From: Trema orientale
Lineage: Eukaryota > Streptophyta > Magnoliopsida > Rosales > Cannabaceae
Assembly: GCA_002914845.1 (NCBI GenBank)
Contig: JXTC01000155.1
Coordinates: forward strand, 135,189 to 199,188
Length of the DNA: 64,000 nt
Reading direction: 5' to 3'
Part shown: one piece after another, positions 13,170-24,000 of the stretch
Numbering within the stretch: the stretch's first letter is position 1
Layout of the letters: every line of letters starts with the position of its first letter
The notes under the pieces: model-generated
Told to the model about the DNA's origin: nothing
The model's input: only the letters and a program-made list of their open reading frames with translations
Database searches by the model: none
Position numbers and translations under genes: made by a program

Positions 13170-13410
13170 AGATACCTAGTGCAACATTAATAGGCCTTCC
13201 TTTGGGCCGACGTATTAATTTGCAAGTGGTACTCTTAGGTGTAATAATTAAATACTGACGGTAAATCTTGTCAAACAAGAAACCTTTCTTTGGGCCGATT
13301 TATTGCTCACATGGAAACCACACAACCGTCACATACTCATTATCACAGGTGTGTTTATTGTCGTGCTAAATAACCATCTTCCTTTGGGCCGATAGTTATC
13401 CGCATTAACA
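13170..13410. repeat. Threefold motif in the copia-1 leader
   Basis: The word CTTTGGGCCGA occurs three times (near 13202, 13290 and 13383), spaced about 90 bp apart, each next to a segment ending in a run rich in A/T. It lies in the untranslated leader between the 5' LTR and gag on the minus strand. A role in RNA dimerisation or packaging is possible but is inference only. Confidence 0.6.
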
Positions 13411-13794
13411 ACAAACCCACAACATCTTTATACGTCAGACTAAACAAAACTACACAACAGAGGTTACTTTGGCAACATGTTACTTTATCGTGTTTAATCT
13501 AACATACAAGACAAATGGTGCAATGAAAATCATCCGAAATGCCCAAGCAAATAAAATTTTCACAAGCACGAACTAAAATTAATTGAGTTTATGAAATTTA
13601 TCAACTCTTAAAACCAAACAGAGTTTTCAACGGATAAATTTGGGTCTATCTTTACTGGATTTGAGGCAATGAACTTAATTTGTCAAGTTTTGGATTGGAA
13701 CTCCTCGAATTAGGTCAAAACCGACTCAATTCTATCCAAAACGAGACCCAAAATCTCAAATTAGATCAAAAACCGATCTAAAGTGACAGAAGGA

Positions 13795-13878
13795 GTGGCG
13801 CTGCGGTGCCATCTCTCGGGTTGTGGCGCTGCGGCGCCACAGCCTGAATTTTGTTGTGGCGCTGCGGCGCCACGGCCT
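13795..13878. repeat. Three GC-rich near-palindromes in the copia-1 leader
   Basis: The sequence TGGCGCTGCGGCGCCAC occurs twice almost exactly, with a third close variant TGGCGCTGCGGTGCCAT, all within 85 bp. Each can fold into a short stem. They stand out against the AT-rich surroundings and lie in the untranslated leader of the element. Confidence 0.75.
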
Positions 13879-14106
13879 GCACCAAAGCGTTTTTTTTTTT
13901 TTTTTTTAAACCCAAAAAACCTAAAACCAAATCCTCAAATCCGTGATTATTAGCCTTTAATCACATACCTTATGACCCAAAACTCAATTACTTTAACCCT
14001 CATAGCATCAAATACTCAATAAATCATGTAAAATTTCAAATCATGCATGTATAATCTAAACCCTAGAAAACCAAATAGGCATAGATTTTGAAAACTACAG
14101 ACATGC

Positions 14107-14640
14107 ATGAAAACTAGGGCTGGCAATTCGTGTTATCGTGTCGTGTTCGGGTCGACACGATTGCGACACGACACGATAACACCTAACCCGAACACGACAC
14201 GATTAATACACGTGTAACACGACACGACACGTGTAACCCGTTTAATAAATGTGTCATGTGTCATATTATGACCCGTTTGACACGATTATTCTAATTTAAC
14301 ACGATTATAACTACTTAATTTAATTTTACTCCTATAAATATGCTTAGAATTAATTAAAATCACGTTTAATATATTAAAATATTAATAAATGTGTCGTATT
14401 AGTGTCGTGTTGACACGACACGAAAATGACACGAAAACGACACGTTTAATTAAACGGGTTACACGGGTCATTTTCGGGTTAAGTGGGTTGACCCGAAACC
14501 CATCCGTTTATTATACGTGTTACACGTGTCAACCCGAAATTGACACGAAAATTAAATGGGTCACCCAAACCCGTTTATTTCGTGTCGTTTTCGAGTCGTA
14601 TCGTCTTGTCGTGTAGAAAATTGCCAGCCCTAATGAAAAC
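14107..14640. mobile_element. hAT-type MITE nested in copia-1
   Basis: The element proper is 14115-14632 (518 bp). It starts TAGGGCTGGCAATT and ends AATTGCCAGCCCTA, a 14-bp inverted terminal repeat. Both sides carry the exact 8-bp target duplication ATGAAAAC (14107-14114 and 14633-14640), which is diagnostic of the hAT superfamily. The interior is full of CGTGT/ACACG words and has no transposase, so it is non-autonomous. It sits in the leader of copia-1 and is therefore younger than that insertion. Confidence 0.93.
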
Positions 14641-14661
14641 CTAATCAATTTTAACATGAAA

Positions 14662-14678
14662 TCCCGCTTTGATACCAC
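14662..14678 (-). promoter_or_regulatory. copia-1 primer-binding site
   Basis: On the minus strand, just inside the 5' LTR, the sequence AGTGGTATCAAAGC matches the 3' end complement of initiator tRNA-Met, the usual primer for plant copia elements. Confidence 0.8.
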
Positions 14679-14679
14679 T

Positions 14680-15167
14680 TGTTAGCATGAATATATGGGA
14701 TTGCAAAACCAAACACAAACCCTAGAACATTTATGTAAAACTGATAGGAAGGGATTTATTGAGTATACCTGAGTCCATGATTAATACCGTAGTCTGGACG
14801 ATGAACTGAAGGCGGAAGCGATAGTGATTGATCGTAATTGCTAGAGGGTTTGATCTTCTGTAGCCTAAAAGCCTAATGTCACTCAGATGAAATTCTCTGT
14901 AATTGATGGTGGGTTACAGAGAATTGAGCGTACGTATATTTTGGCTACAGGGACCATAACCCTAATAGGTTCTTTAAATAGTCCCCTGTTGTGTATCCAT
15001 CAAACCCTAACTGGGTGACGAACAGGGTATCCACATTGGTATCCATACTCAGTTGGATATCCTGACCCAGCCCTAATTAAATCACTTATTGGGTCTGCTT
15101 ATGAATAATATGGTCCAATACAATTGATAAAATATGTGGCCCAACATAGGAAATAAAATTCCTAACA
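14680..15167 (-). repeat. copia-1 LTR (5' LTR of the minus-strand element)
   Basis: 488 bp with termini TG...CA (on the minus strand TGTTAGGAATTTTATTTCC at its start). It is followed by the ATCTA duplication at 15168-15172. About 17 mismatches by eye separate it from the other LTR. Confidence 0.95.
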
Positions 15168-15339
15168 ATCTACTGTACTAGTTCCTGTTATATATATATA
15201 TATATAAGTAAGCGTAATATTTTTGTCACTATGTAATGAACATCACAGTGGTGAAAGTTTCAATTTCGTTTCTCCCTTTTAGTATAATCACCAAGAATTT
15301 TGGTTTTGTAAGAATATCCTCTTAAACAACAATTAACTG

Positions 15340-16329
15340 ATAATGATTTTTTATTTTTATTTTTTGAAAGGGAAAATTTATAAACTAAGGACAAGCTTCA
15401 CGCAGTACATCAAGAGGAATACCAAAGGGAAGTTCCTCAACCCAACAGCAGTAGTTTGAAGAAGAGTTCAAAGCAAAAGAAGCTAGGATATGTGCAACTT
15501 TGTTCCTAATCCTTGGAACATAAGAGCAAGAGGCATTTTCCAACTGAACAAGATTCGCAAGGATATCAGAAATAATAGGGCCGTGCGTAGCTAACGGTTC
15601 CCAGGTGTGGATTGCAGAAATCACGTTCTTAGCACCACTCTCAACCTCCGAGATTTTAAAGTTATGTTGCAAAGCGAACTTTGTACCATCCCGGATGGCC
15701 ATGCATTCGACCAGATGAGCGCTAAAGTAGCCTTTGCATTTTATCGTGGCAGCTCCTCTAACGCATCCTAAATGGTCTCGAATGACAGCACTAATATGCG
15801 ATCTACAGTGATTGTCCACTGCAGCATCGACGTTCAATTTCAGAGAATCATATGGCGGGAGAGACCAGCGGGCGATAACTGAAGGGGGATTTGGTGGGGG
15901 GCTCTCGGTGTTGTTGAACCTTTTGTATTCAGCTATCCAAAGGCTAGCATCTTCAATAATGCAAGAGGCAGGGCGAGTGCTCCTTCCGTGAATAACTCCA
16001 TTTCGGTCTCCCCAAATAAACCAGGCTATGACGCACCAAGTTTCCATCTCTTCTTTTGACAATTTGCTTTTCAGGTCAAACACATAGCCGACAAACGAGG
16101 GGTGAGCTTTGATCCGCCCCGAGTTCCAAAAGCTGCTTCGGGACCAAATATCAAGGATGAGTTGACAATCGAGGAGCGCATGAGAGGTTGTTTCAAAATC
16201 AGAGCCACATCGGGGACGAATACCAGAACAGGGGACTCTGCAGTTAAGAAGATTAAAGACAGTGGGTATGATATCATGGAAGGCTTTCCAATACTTCACC
16301 ACAAATGTTTCTAATTTCATACATAATGA
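15340..16329 (-). mobile_element. 5'-truncated LINE end encoding a zinc-finger and RNase H domain
   Basis: A minus-strand frame of 311 residues (15385-16320) has a zf-RVT-like cysteine/histidine region at residues about 8-60 (with CGSDFETTSHALLDC), followed by an RNase H-like domain from about residue 155 on (LNVDAAVD, then ECMAIRDG, and RNKVAHILASFAL). This is the C-terminal part of plant L1-type LINE polyproteins; no reverse transcriptase precedes it. The third expected acidic residue is replaced (ESG where ESD is usual), so the RNase H is probably inactive. Beyond the stop lies an A-rich tail on the minus strand (plus-strand T-run 15347-15366). The 7-bp word ATAATGA flanks the unit at 15340-15346 and 16323-16329, a possible target duplication. 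A domesticated RNase H-like gene is an alternative, less likely. Confidence 0.8.
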
Positions 16330-17930
16330 CTGAAATGTTTAAGTAGCAACACATTTACAGAAAACATATTAAAAATGATTTAGAATCTCTTATAATTACG
16401 AGTGTTTAGATTATTCAATCTAAGTTTTCTAGTTTGTACTTAAGAGTTTCATGTCCCTAAAATTCCACATAACTACTAATAATGAGATTGGATGCTAACT
16501 TGAACATCAGCTAGAGTCCCAGACTTTTTTGGAAATAAGTTAGAGGTGGAATGAAACAAGATTAATATACATAATGGGCATTCCCATGAAAGAATACCTT
16601 AATGGCTAAGTGTTGGCCCCTCCACATAGTTGGAATTAATGAAGCATATACGATTTCTACATAATTGTAAAACGACAACAAAGTAGGCCTCAATTTGCTT
16701 AATTATCTAACTCTTACAAAAGTTGCTTTATTAATAAAAGGCAGAGTACAAGTAGATACCTCCATATATATCATTATTCAATGTATTAGTCTATTATTTC
16801 TGTATAACATATATCCCAAGTAATCCAAGCTACATAATTTATATCCCAACTGCCAGTTGGCACCTTATTATTGGGTTATATTCTCATTGATTATGCATTA
16901 AGATTTTGCACAAATTTTTGTCGAATCAAGCACCAATTATTAGTTAGTCAACCTTTTAAAATAAAAGAAAAATGTTATCAATGCTCACAATAAATTATAA
17001 ACTGTATAATTGTAGATCCTACCTGCTACTTGCTAAGGCGATTAGAGTAGGATTATCAACCTTCTTTTAATTATATTTAACTCATGGAAGTGAAAACCGA
17101 TGTCGTAATTTTAAATATATTTTTTTCACATTTCTACACAATGTAGGTGAAATGTCAATAATTTATTAATATACACCAAGTAATACAATATTAGTTTTTT
17201 TCAGTACTATTTGTGCCTCTTAGCATTTCCTTAAAAAAAGAAAAGCATTTTCTCTCCAGCCGTTTTGACTTTAAAGTAGCATCCTTAACTTCGAATATTC
17301 GGTTGATGAGTGGGCAATCGACATCTTAGTTTCATTCATAAATATATATCATCGTCGTAGTTTCTTTTCTCCTCCTTTGGTAAGATCCAATTTGTTTAGT
17401 AATGTTTTTCTTTCCTACGTAATTATATTGTTAGATTGGAACAAATGAGGTAACTATAGTATGAACCTAAGATATATTCTTCTTTTTTGGCTGTGAAAAA
17501 AATATGGTATAAAATAGAATTTTTAAAAAAAAAAAAAAATTGGAATATTTTTTATACAAATTAATAAAATATTCTTATTTTGTAGCATATAATTCTTATT
17601 TTCATCTTTTTTTTTTGTGTTCTTGTGATAAATCCCATAAAAAAAATGTCGAAATTTTTTCCATAGTTTGTATTTGGTAACAAAAATTAGGACTACAATC
17701 ATGTGTATTTTAATCATTATTTTACGTACACATGTATCATGTACACGGACTAACAGCAACACTTATACTGATATCTGGGGTAATTTCGTAATATAAAGGG
17801 AGCAAACACAAACAGTACTGGCTAAGCTAAAGCGAGCAAGAAAGCGAGCTAAAGCTCCTCTGGTAGTGGCATTTCCGTAATAATAGGACACGACAAACCC
17901 AAATATTTACAACTCTCCACTATCCGTTAA
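16330..17930. other. Intergenic DNA upstream of the kinase gene
   Basis: No coding or RNA gene is seen. The last 100-150 bp become CT-rich and less A-rich, consistent with approach to a promoter and transcription start of the kinase gene. I could not place a TATA box with confidence. Confidence 0.5.
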
Positions 17931-18157
17931 AACCGCAATCCTCTCTCTCTATCAGACAATGCGGGTGAAAGCTTTCACTGTCTGTCTAATTTTCTCAGCA
18001 ACCAAACAGTCTCAACCCAACGTCTATCTCTTTCTCTCCAACGCCCCATTTCCATTTTCTCTCTCATTTTCCCGAGAAAATTTCCCGTAATCCATACAAT
18101 ACAACAACTCATCTCCGACTCCGACTACTACTACTCTTCGCCTCCTCGCCGGGAACA
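17931..18157 (+). promoter_or_regulatory. CT-rich 5' leader of the kinase gene
   Basis: Runs of CTCTCTCT, TCTCTTTCTCTCC and ACTACTACTACTC lie directly upstream of the ATG at 18158. Pyrimidine-rich leaders are common in plant genes. The transcription start is not determined from sequence alone. Confidence 0.5.
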
Positions 18158-21063
18158 ATGTCGGTTCCCGGAAGCTCCTCCTCCTCCGGTCCCGGCGGGG
18201 CCGAAGCTTCTGGAAACTCCATCTCCCAGAAGCTCAACTCCAAGACGCCATTTCTCAGCTTGAAGCTCTACGTGGTGATCGCAATCCTCTGTCTCTGCGT
18301 CTTCGCCGCTTTCCTTCTCGTCTTCCTCTGCGTCCGTGCGAATCGAGTCTCCCGCAAGCGCAGAAACAAAATGCGCGTGAAGCACAGCTCCGGATCCATC
18401 CCCCTGGTCTCGAAGGAGATCGTCGAGATCAAAGCCTCCGATCGAGCCAAGAGTAAGCTCGATTCGGCCAAAGCCGAGGTTCAAATTGGGGATTCGGATT
18501 TGAATTTGAAGAAGGAGATGAAAGCTGGAACCGGAGACGGAGAGGTTAGGGTTGATGTGCATGTTGAAAGAGGGAAAATCAGCGAAGAGAGCGACGAGTC
18601 CGGTGGGAGCCGGAGCGACGCGTCGGTGGAGCCGCAGAACATCGGGTGGGGCCGCTGGTACGGCTTGAAGGAGCTCGAGATGGCGACACGTGGATTCTCC
18701 GAGGGGAATGTGATCGGAGAAGGAGGTTATGGGATTGTGTATAGAGGAGTTTTGCAAGACAGGTCTGTGGTGGCCGTAAAGAATCTTCTTAACAACAAGT
18801 ACGTCAAAGTTTTTCTTGTTCCATATATGTATATACATATGTATATATTGTGTTAAATTCTTGTTCCATATATTGATTATACTTGGGCTTGTCCATTTTT
18901 AATTTTCTCGAGAAATTTTTTAATTGAAAATTTTTCTAGCGAAACAAACAGAGCTTTTGCTTAGTGTAACTTGGATCTGGATCGTATAATCTGTGTGTCG
19001 GTAATGGGCTTTATTAGTTAATTGGTTCTTATTAAATTCTTCGTTTTAAGATTTCCTTTTTCTCTTTTTTGAGTTTCTGAGCGTGAGACTCTTCTTTTTT
19101 CCGGTCCTTGCGGTCTTCTTCTATGAAAAAGTAAATGGTCACTTTCTGCTTTAATCACCTTTTTTTTTTCCTTTCTTTTATTTTTGTTATCATTGTTGTT
19201 TTGCTACCAATCAATTTTTTTTATTATTCTTATTTGCGTTAACAAAATTAAAAAAAAAATCAATAAATAGAAATGAAGAATGAAGGTGAATGGCCGAATG
19301 CTAATGCTGCTTGGTCTAATCTTAATTAGAAAGAAGAATAGTTAAGCTTTTTGTCAAAACAATTGCTTTGTTTTGTAGTAAATCCCGGGTTGTTTCAATT
19401 TATTCAATACTAATACAATTATAATGTTTGGTTTGAACAATGCGTTAACTAGAGGTTACTAAAGTTCAAATGTTATAATCATCTTTGATTGTAGGGGTCA
19501 GGCCGAGAAGGAGTTCAAGGTTGAAGTTGAAGCCATTGGGAAAGTAAGGCATAAGAATTTAGTGGGTTTAGTTGGTTATTGTGCAGACGGTCCTCAAAGG
19601 TAACCCCGGGACTATTATTATTTAAGTCTTCGAAAATTGACACGAAGATTGCCTCAATGTCATTTTCTAATATGTCTGAAAATTTCTCCTGGCTATTCAG
19701 GATGCTTGTGTATGAGTATATTGATAATGGCAATTTGGAGCAGTGGTTGCATGGTGATGTTGGTCCTGTTAGTCCTTTGACCTGGGATATTCGAATGAAG
19801 ATAGCCATTGGAACTGCAAAAGGGTACAAATATATGTTCTTTTCCTTGTTCTTTTATGGATTCTGGTTTGTCTTTCATATGCCTTATTGGTCATAGTGAA
19901 GCTATCTGTATGGATGCTCTCTCTACGTCGACATGGCTAAAAGAATTATTCACCATCAAAATAAATTTAAACTAATAATAAAATTTATCTTCTACATTGA
20001 TTCCCTATTTTGAATTCATTTTCTTCTCGGTCTATCACTGACTTATGGTTCTTTGGCACTGTTGCAGGCTAGCCTATTTGCACGAAGGGTTAGAACCCAA
20101 AGTAGTGCACCGTGATATTAAATCAAGTAACATTCTTCTGGACAGAAAGTGGAACGCAAAAGTATCAGATTTTGGATTGGCCAAGCTGTTAGGGCCTGAG
20201 TCAAGCTACGTGACTACAAGAGTTATGGGAACATTTGGGTTCGTTCATGCTCGTAGTGCTAAACAATTCTAAGTTAATCAGGTTTAGACGGGGTTTATGT
20301 CTGTCTCAGCACCGTATTATCTAATTTGTACCATCATCTTTCTACAGATATGTCTCACCAGAGTATGCAAGCACAGGTATGCTTAATGAGGGAAGTGATG
20401 TATACAGTTTTGGAGTTCTACTCATGGAGATAATTACAGGAAGAAGCCCAATTGACTATTCCAGACCAGCAGGAGAGGTGAAATCAAGCTTGTTGTAAAC
20501 CATTTCAAGCATTGGTACCTTCACTTTTATAACTATTTGATTGGTGTATTTCAGATGAACTTGGTTGATTGGTTTAAAGGAATGGTTGCAAATCGTCGTG
20601 GTGAGGAGGTTGTTGATCCGTTGGTTGAAGTTCAGCCCCCTCCAAGAATTCTGAAGCGCGCTTTACTTGTCTGCTTGCGCTGTATAGATTTAGATGTCAG
20701 TANTTATACAAGGTTACTTCAATGATACCACTTGAAACTTTTGCAAGAAGGCACTCTTGTCCATATATGTCATAGATTAGACAATATAGAGTACTTCTCA
20801 TTGTAAATTAAAGCAAGTTATAATAATCATATTTCAATAATTTCCTGTTCTTCATTTCCCTGATAACATGAGTTTTTATTTCAATAATTGTGTTCTTTAG
20901 TTTCAGAGATCTTAGTTATCTGTTTGATGATCTACAGGAACCACGTGCAGCTAGAGATAAAGATCTACTCCCACCACGTGTAGCTGCATCCAATAAAGTT
21001 CCATATCCACCCGAGCATTCTGAGATAGGTGATACTAGTGCAGAGAGATCACGATGGAGATGA
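18158..21063 (+). CDS. Receptor-like Ser/Thr protein kinase, At1g01540/At4g01330 type
   Basis: Exons inferred from GT-AG sites and phase: 18158-18798, 19495-19599, 19701-19823, 20068-20238, 20348-20477, 20555 to about 20699, and 20938-21063. The product has a short Ser/Gly-rich N-terminus, one membrane helix (residues about 37-59) followed by a basic stop-transfer stretch, a juxtamembrane region, then a kinase domain. Seen are the P-loop GEGGYG (187-192), Lys208 in VAVK, HRD with Asp306, DFG with Asp324 and SPE at the end of the activation loop, so catalysis looks possible. It lacks a large ectodomain, as is typical of this plasma-membrane kinase family, whose substrates are poorly known. Oddity: after CLRCIDLDV the expected subdomain XI motif (KRPKMGQIVHMLE-like) is absent from the DNA up to the last exon, and exon 6 and 7 phases do not join. 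A single N lies at 20703. Either an assembly slip or a real deletion of about 70 bp would explain this. Confidence 0.88.
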
Positions 21064-22880
21064 TTAATTTGTAAGAGAACTCATAGTTGCTGTGGTCAAA
21101 TCTGTATCATAAAATATAAGCCTTAAATATTCATAATCATACATATTTTGCCTTCTTGATCTCATATATTTTTTGTTCATATATTGTTGCATCTTTTATA
21201 TAGTCGAGCCTTGTAAATATGAACTTAAAAAATTTAGTATGTGAATTTACTTACTAGTCCTTCAAAAATAACAATGCCAATTGCCAAGTCCTTTTTTCTT
21301 TTGTATTGGTTGCTAGGTTTATATATCTTTCCATTCTCCTCTTTTGTTACAAGTCAACTATCCCATATGGTCAGAAACTCACATCAGCCTATACATATAA
21401 AGGTTTGCTTGAGGATGTGACTTAAAAGGTTTGGCTAATGTTTCTAATATTTGGTTGGGTTTTTGGATTCTATAATGAGGAGCCTCTGTGCCTTGGAAAA
21501 CAGAGTAAGCCTTTTAGAGCCAGGAAGCTAGATATGGTAATTTTAAGTGAAAAAGAAATAATATGGCTCGTCTATCTACTTTCGAGTAACGAGTGTATCC
21601 TACGCTATATTGTTCAATTCGATTATACTCTAATGGTCAATAGAGTGGTTGAATATAGCAGTGTTACAAAGGAAAAACTATTTTTTTTTTTCTTTTGACA
21701 AAATTGAGAGCTAACGCTTCATAAGTTTCCTTCATCTACCCTCAAAAGACCTAAGAATGCAGCTCCTTTGCCTTTCACCCTCATTGTAAGGCAGCAGCCT
21801 CTATTGCTTTCACCCATGTTTAGAATCCTTTGCATTGTTCTTACGCAGCTGTCACATCACACTACTTATAAAACCTTTTATTTTACATCTCTGTTATAGA
21901 TACTATCATCAATATTCAGTACCATGAAGTATATAACAATTTATTGTTGTCTCTTGCTTGATTATTAGTTTGTTTGGGAAAAAAAAAAAAAAAAAAACAC
22001 TTGAGCGTGTCGGTGATGTATGAATGATATGATGTATGAAGTATCATTAGCTTTCGGTTCAAGTACAGATTGTATTGAGAGCCTCTAGCTTTTAGTCCAA
22101 TTAGATAATTCAGGATTTGATTAAATGTCTGACGAGTTTATTTCAAAAAGAAAAAAGAAAAGCAATGTTTAACAAGTAACAAGTGAGCCAAAAATAAGAT
22201 CTTAAAAAAAAAAATGCCCCATTTATTCCAATAGAACATTAGTACAGCTACAACTTCTAGCAAATTTCCACAAGGCATGACAAGTCGCAATAAAGATCTA
22301 AACAAAAAGTGGCCAAACAAGGTGTAACAGAAGGAAAGTAGCGATGGTCTCTTGGTTTCCTAAACGGGTATCCCTATGGTATCTATGAAGGGCATATAGT
22401 GAACAAGCTAGGCAAAAGAAAAAATGGTGTTGAAGAGATTTCTGGAGCCCAATAGACGTGAATTAAGGTGACACAAACACAGCATTGATCATGGCATGTA
22501 TGGTGGGCAGCTGCCAGCTGGTAGTAATTTCTCCTGGCAAAATAAAGGAAAAAATTGTTTAACAATTTCAAGTAGTAGTAGGTAGTAATTACTAGTTTTA
22601 TAAATGTGATATACAGTAAAGAAGAAAAAAAAAGTACGTACTATACGGCTAGTGTTGGTATTATTACATATGAATGTATTTTTCAACCTAGGTATATAAT
22701 CATGCACTTTTGTTTCTAGAAGGATAAAGTGTCTTTTGTTTATGACCAAAATAAAGGTCAATAATTAATGAATAATTACACATTTTCGAAAACAAAACTA
22801 GGACTAAAAAAGTAGAGAGAGGAGCTCTCACTGCTCCTTCTCTTTCCCTTCGTAATAGATCCACAGCAGCCAGGATTCCT
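21064..22880. other. Intergenic DNA, no gene seen
   Basis: The first few hundred bases are presumably the 3' UTR and downstream sequence of the kinase gene. The part at 22140-22520 is of more even base composition and could belong to a transcript, but no protein family or RNA fold is recognisable. T- and A-runs occur near 21680 and 21980. Confidence 0.4.
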
Positions 22881-23365
22881 CCTCGCTCCCTTTGCAAGCA
22901 GGTTACTCTCCTACCAGGAATGGAGGTTTTCTCTCTCTTTGATATGAGTAATTCTCAATTTTTTTTTTTCTGTTTTTAGTTTTATTTTCAAATAATCTTT
23001 TCATTTTGGAAGACAATTATTTTGAGATGTGATAAAATTTTTATAATTAGTCACTAACTAAAAATATTAAGTCACAAATAATGTGATAATTACAATATGG
23101 GGGAATGAAGAAAAACTCATAATTAGTCCTCGCTCCTTTTGCTAGCAGGTTCCTCTCCTATCAGGAATGGGGGTTTTCTCTCTCTTTGGTATGAGTTTTT
23201 CTCAATTTTTTTTTTTTTTCTGTTTTCAGTTTTATTTTCAAATAATTTTTTCATTTTGGAAGACAATTGTTTTGAGATGTGATAAAATTTTTATAATTAG
23301 TCACTAACTAAAAATATTAAGTCACAAATAATATGATAATTACAATATGGAGAATGAAGAAAATG
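22881..23365. repeat. Tandem duplication, 247-bp unit, two copies
   Basis: Unit 1 starts at 22881 and unit 2 at 23128; both begin CCTCGCTCC and contain TTGGAAGACAATT and TTAGTCACTAACTAAAA. They are about 93-95% identical by eye. The second unit runs into sequence resembling the start of the LTR-type insertion at 41273-43405 (read on the minus strand). Confidence 0.88.
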
Positions 23366-24000
23366 TGACGTGTCAAAATTACAATGGACAAAAGAGGATC
23401 TTGACATTTCAAAACAAGTGTCAATTTCGTATTGGAAATTTGCCAAGTTCATGCTACATCATTAAGGAGCTTTTGCCATATCACATGACACCACATGTCA
23501 CAATACTATACGGTCTTGTGTCAAATTTTTATCAGACTCCTTTCACGGTATAGGTGTCAATATCTCAAAGCCCCTTCCCTTAGAATCACAAAGCATATGT
23601 CAAGGTGTTTAATAATTATCTTGCATGCTTAAGATATTTGTCAAGCAAAAGTGTCAAGTTGTTGTGAGTTTGAGAATTTATTCTCATAGGTCCCACCGTT
23701 TCCACCTCTTCAATATGTGCCTATGTATAGGCAGTATCTCTTTGTTATTAACGGATCCAAGAATAAATATAAATACTCATACTTCTTTCATTAATCTTTG
23801 GCTGCCATTTTTACTACCAAAAGGCATTATCTGTCTTTTTTTTCTTTAACCCATTTCTTTATCACCAATCCCACCAATTCACCCGTATACTTATATAAAT
23901 TTTCTGACTCTTTTTATATATATCCACCTATATATATATACCTCCGTCTCCACATAAACCCATACATACATATATTTGACTTGTTTAACATCTAAAGCCA
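23268..24000 (+). mobile_element. LTR-like relic related to the insertion at 41273-43405
   Basis: From 23268 the sequence reads TGTTTTGAGATGTGA followed by TTAGTCACTAACTAAAAATA. This matches the minus-strand start of the 2.1-kb LTR-type element inserted in copia-2 (TGTTTTGGGGTGTGACA followed by the same words). Blocks containing GACGTGT and AAATTTGCCAA also recur in order. The right border is unresolved and may lie beyond 24000. It is probably an old, partial LTR fossil. Confidence 0.5.

Larger units (their letters stand above)
8464..15167 (-). mobile_element. Ty1/copia LTR retrotransposon, minus strand (copia-1)
   Basis: A fossil element of about 6.7 kb with both LTRs (8464-8951 and 14680-15167, 488 bp each) and a perfect ATCTA target duplication. 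On the minus strand, the primer-binding site next to the 5' LTR reads TGGTATCAAAGC, complementary to initiator tRNA-Met, and a purine tract adjoins the 3' LTR near 8952-8962. Parts in order on the minus strand are: non-coding leader (about 13.1-14.7 kb), gag with a CX2C-type zinc knuckle (about 12.2-13.1 kb), a run of N covering part of protease and integrase, the end of integrase, reverse transcriptase (about 10.2-11.6 kb, YVDD motif visible), and RNase H (about 9.5-10.1 kb). This protease-integrase-RT order defines Ty1/copia. It looks broken in several places, but the LTRs are about 96-97% identical by eye, implying insertion roughly 1-3 million years ago at usual plant rates. It contains a nested hAT MITE. 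Confidence 0.95.

Noticed and set aside
18131-18838. Long minus-strand open frame across the first kinase exon
   Set aside because: It is the antisense shadow of a GC-rich exon; the plus-strand frame has clear kinase motifs and splice sites, while this one has no family resemblance.
22489-22897. Minus-strand frames upstream of the tandem duplication
   Set aside because: They show no domain, no codon bias and no exon structure; a non-coding transcript cannot be excluded, but nothing supports one.
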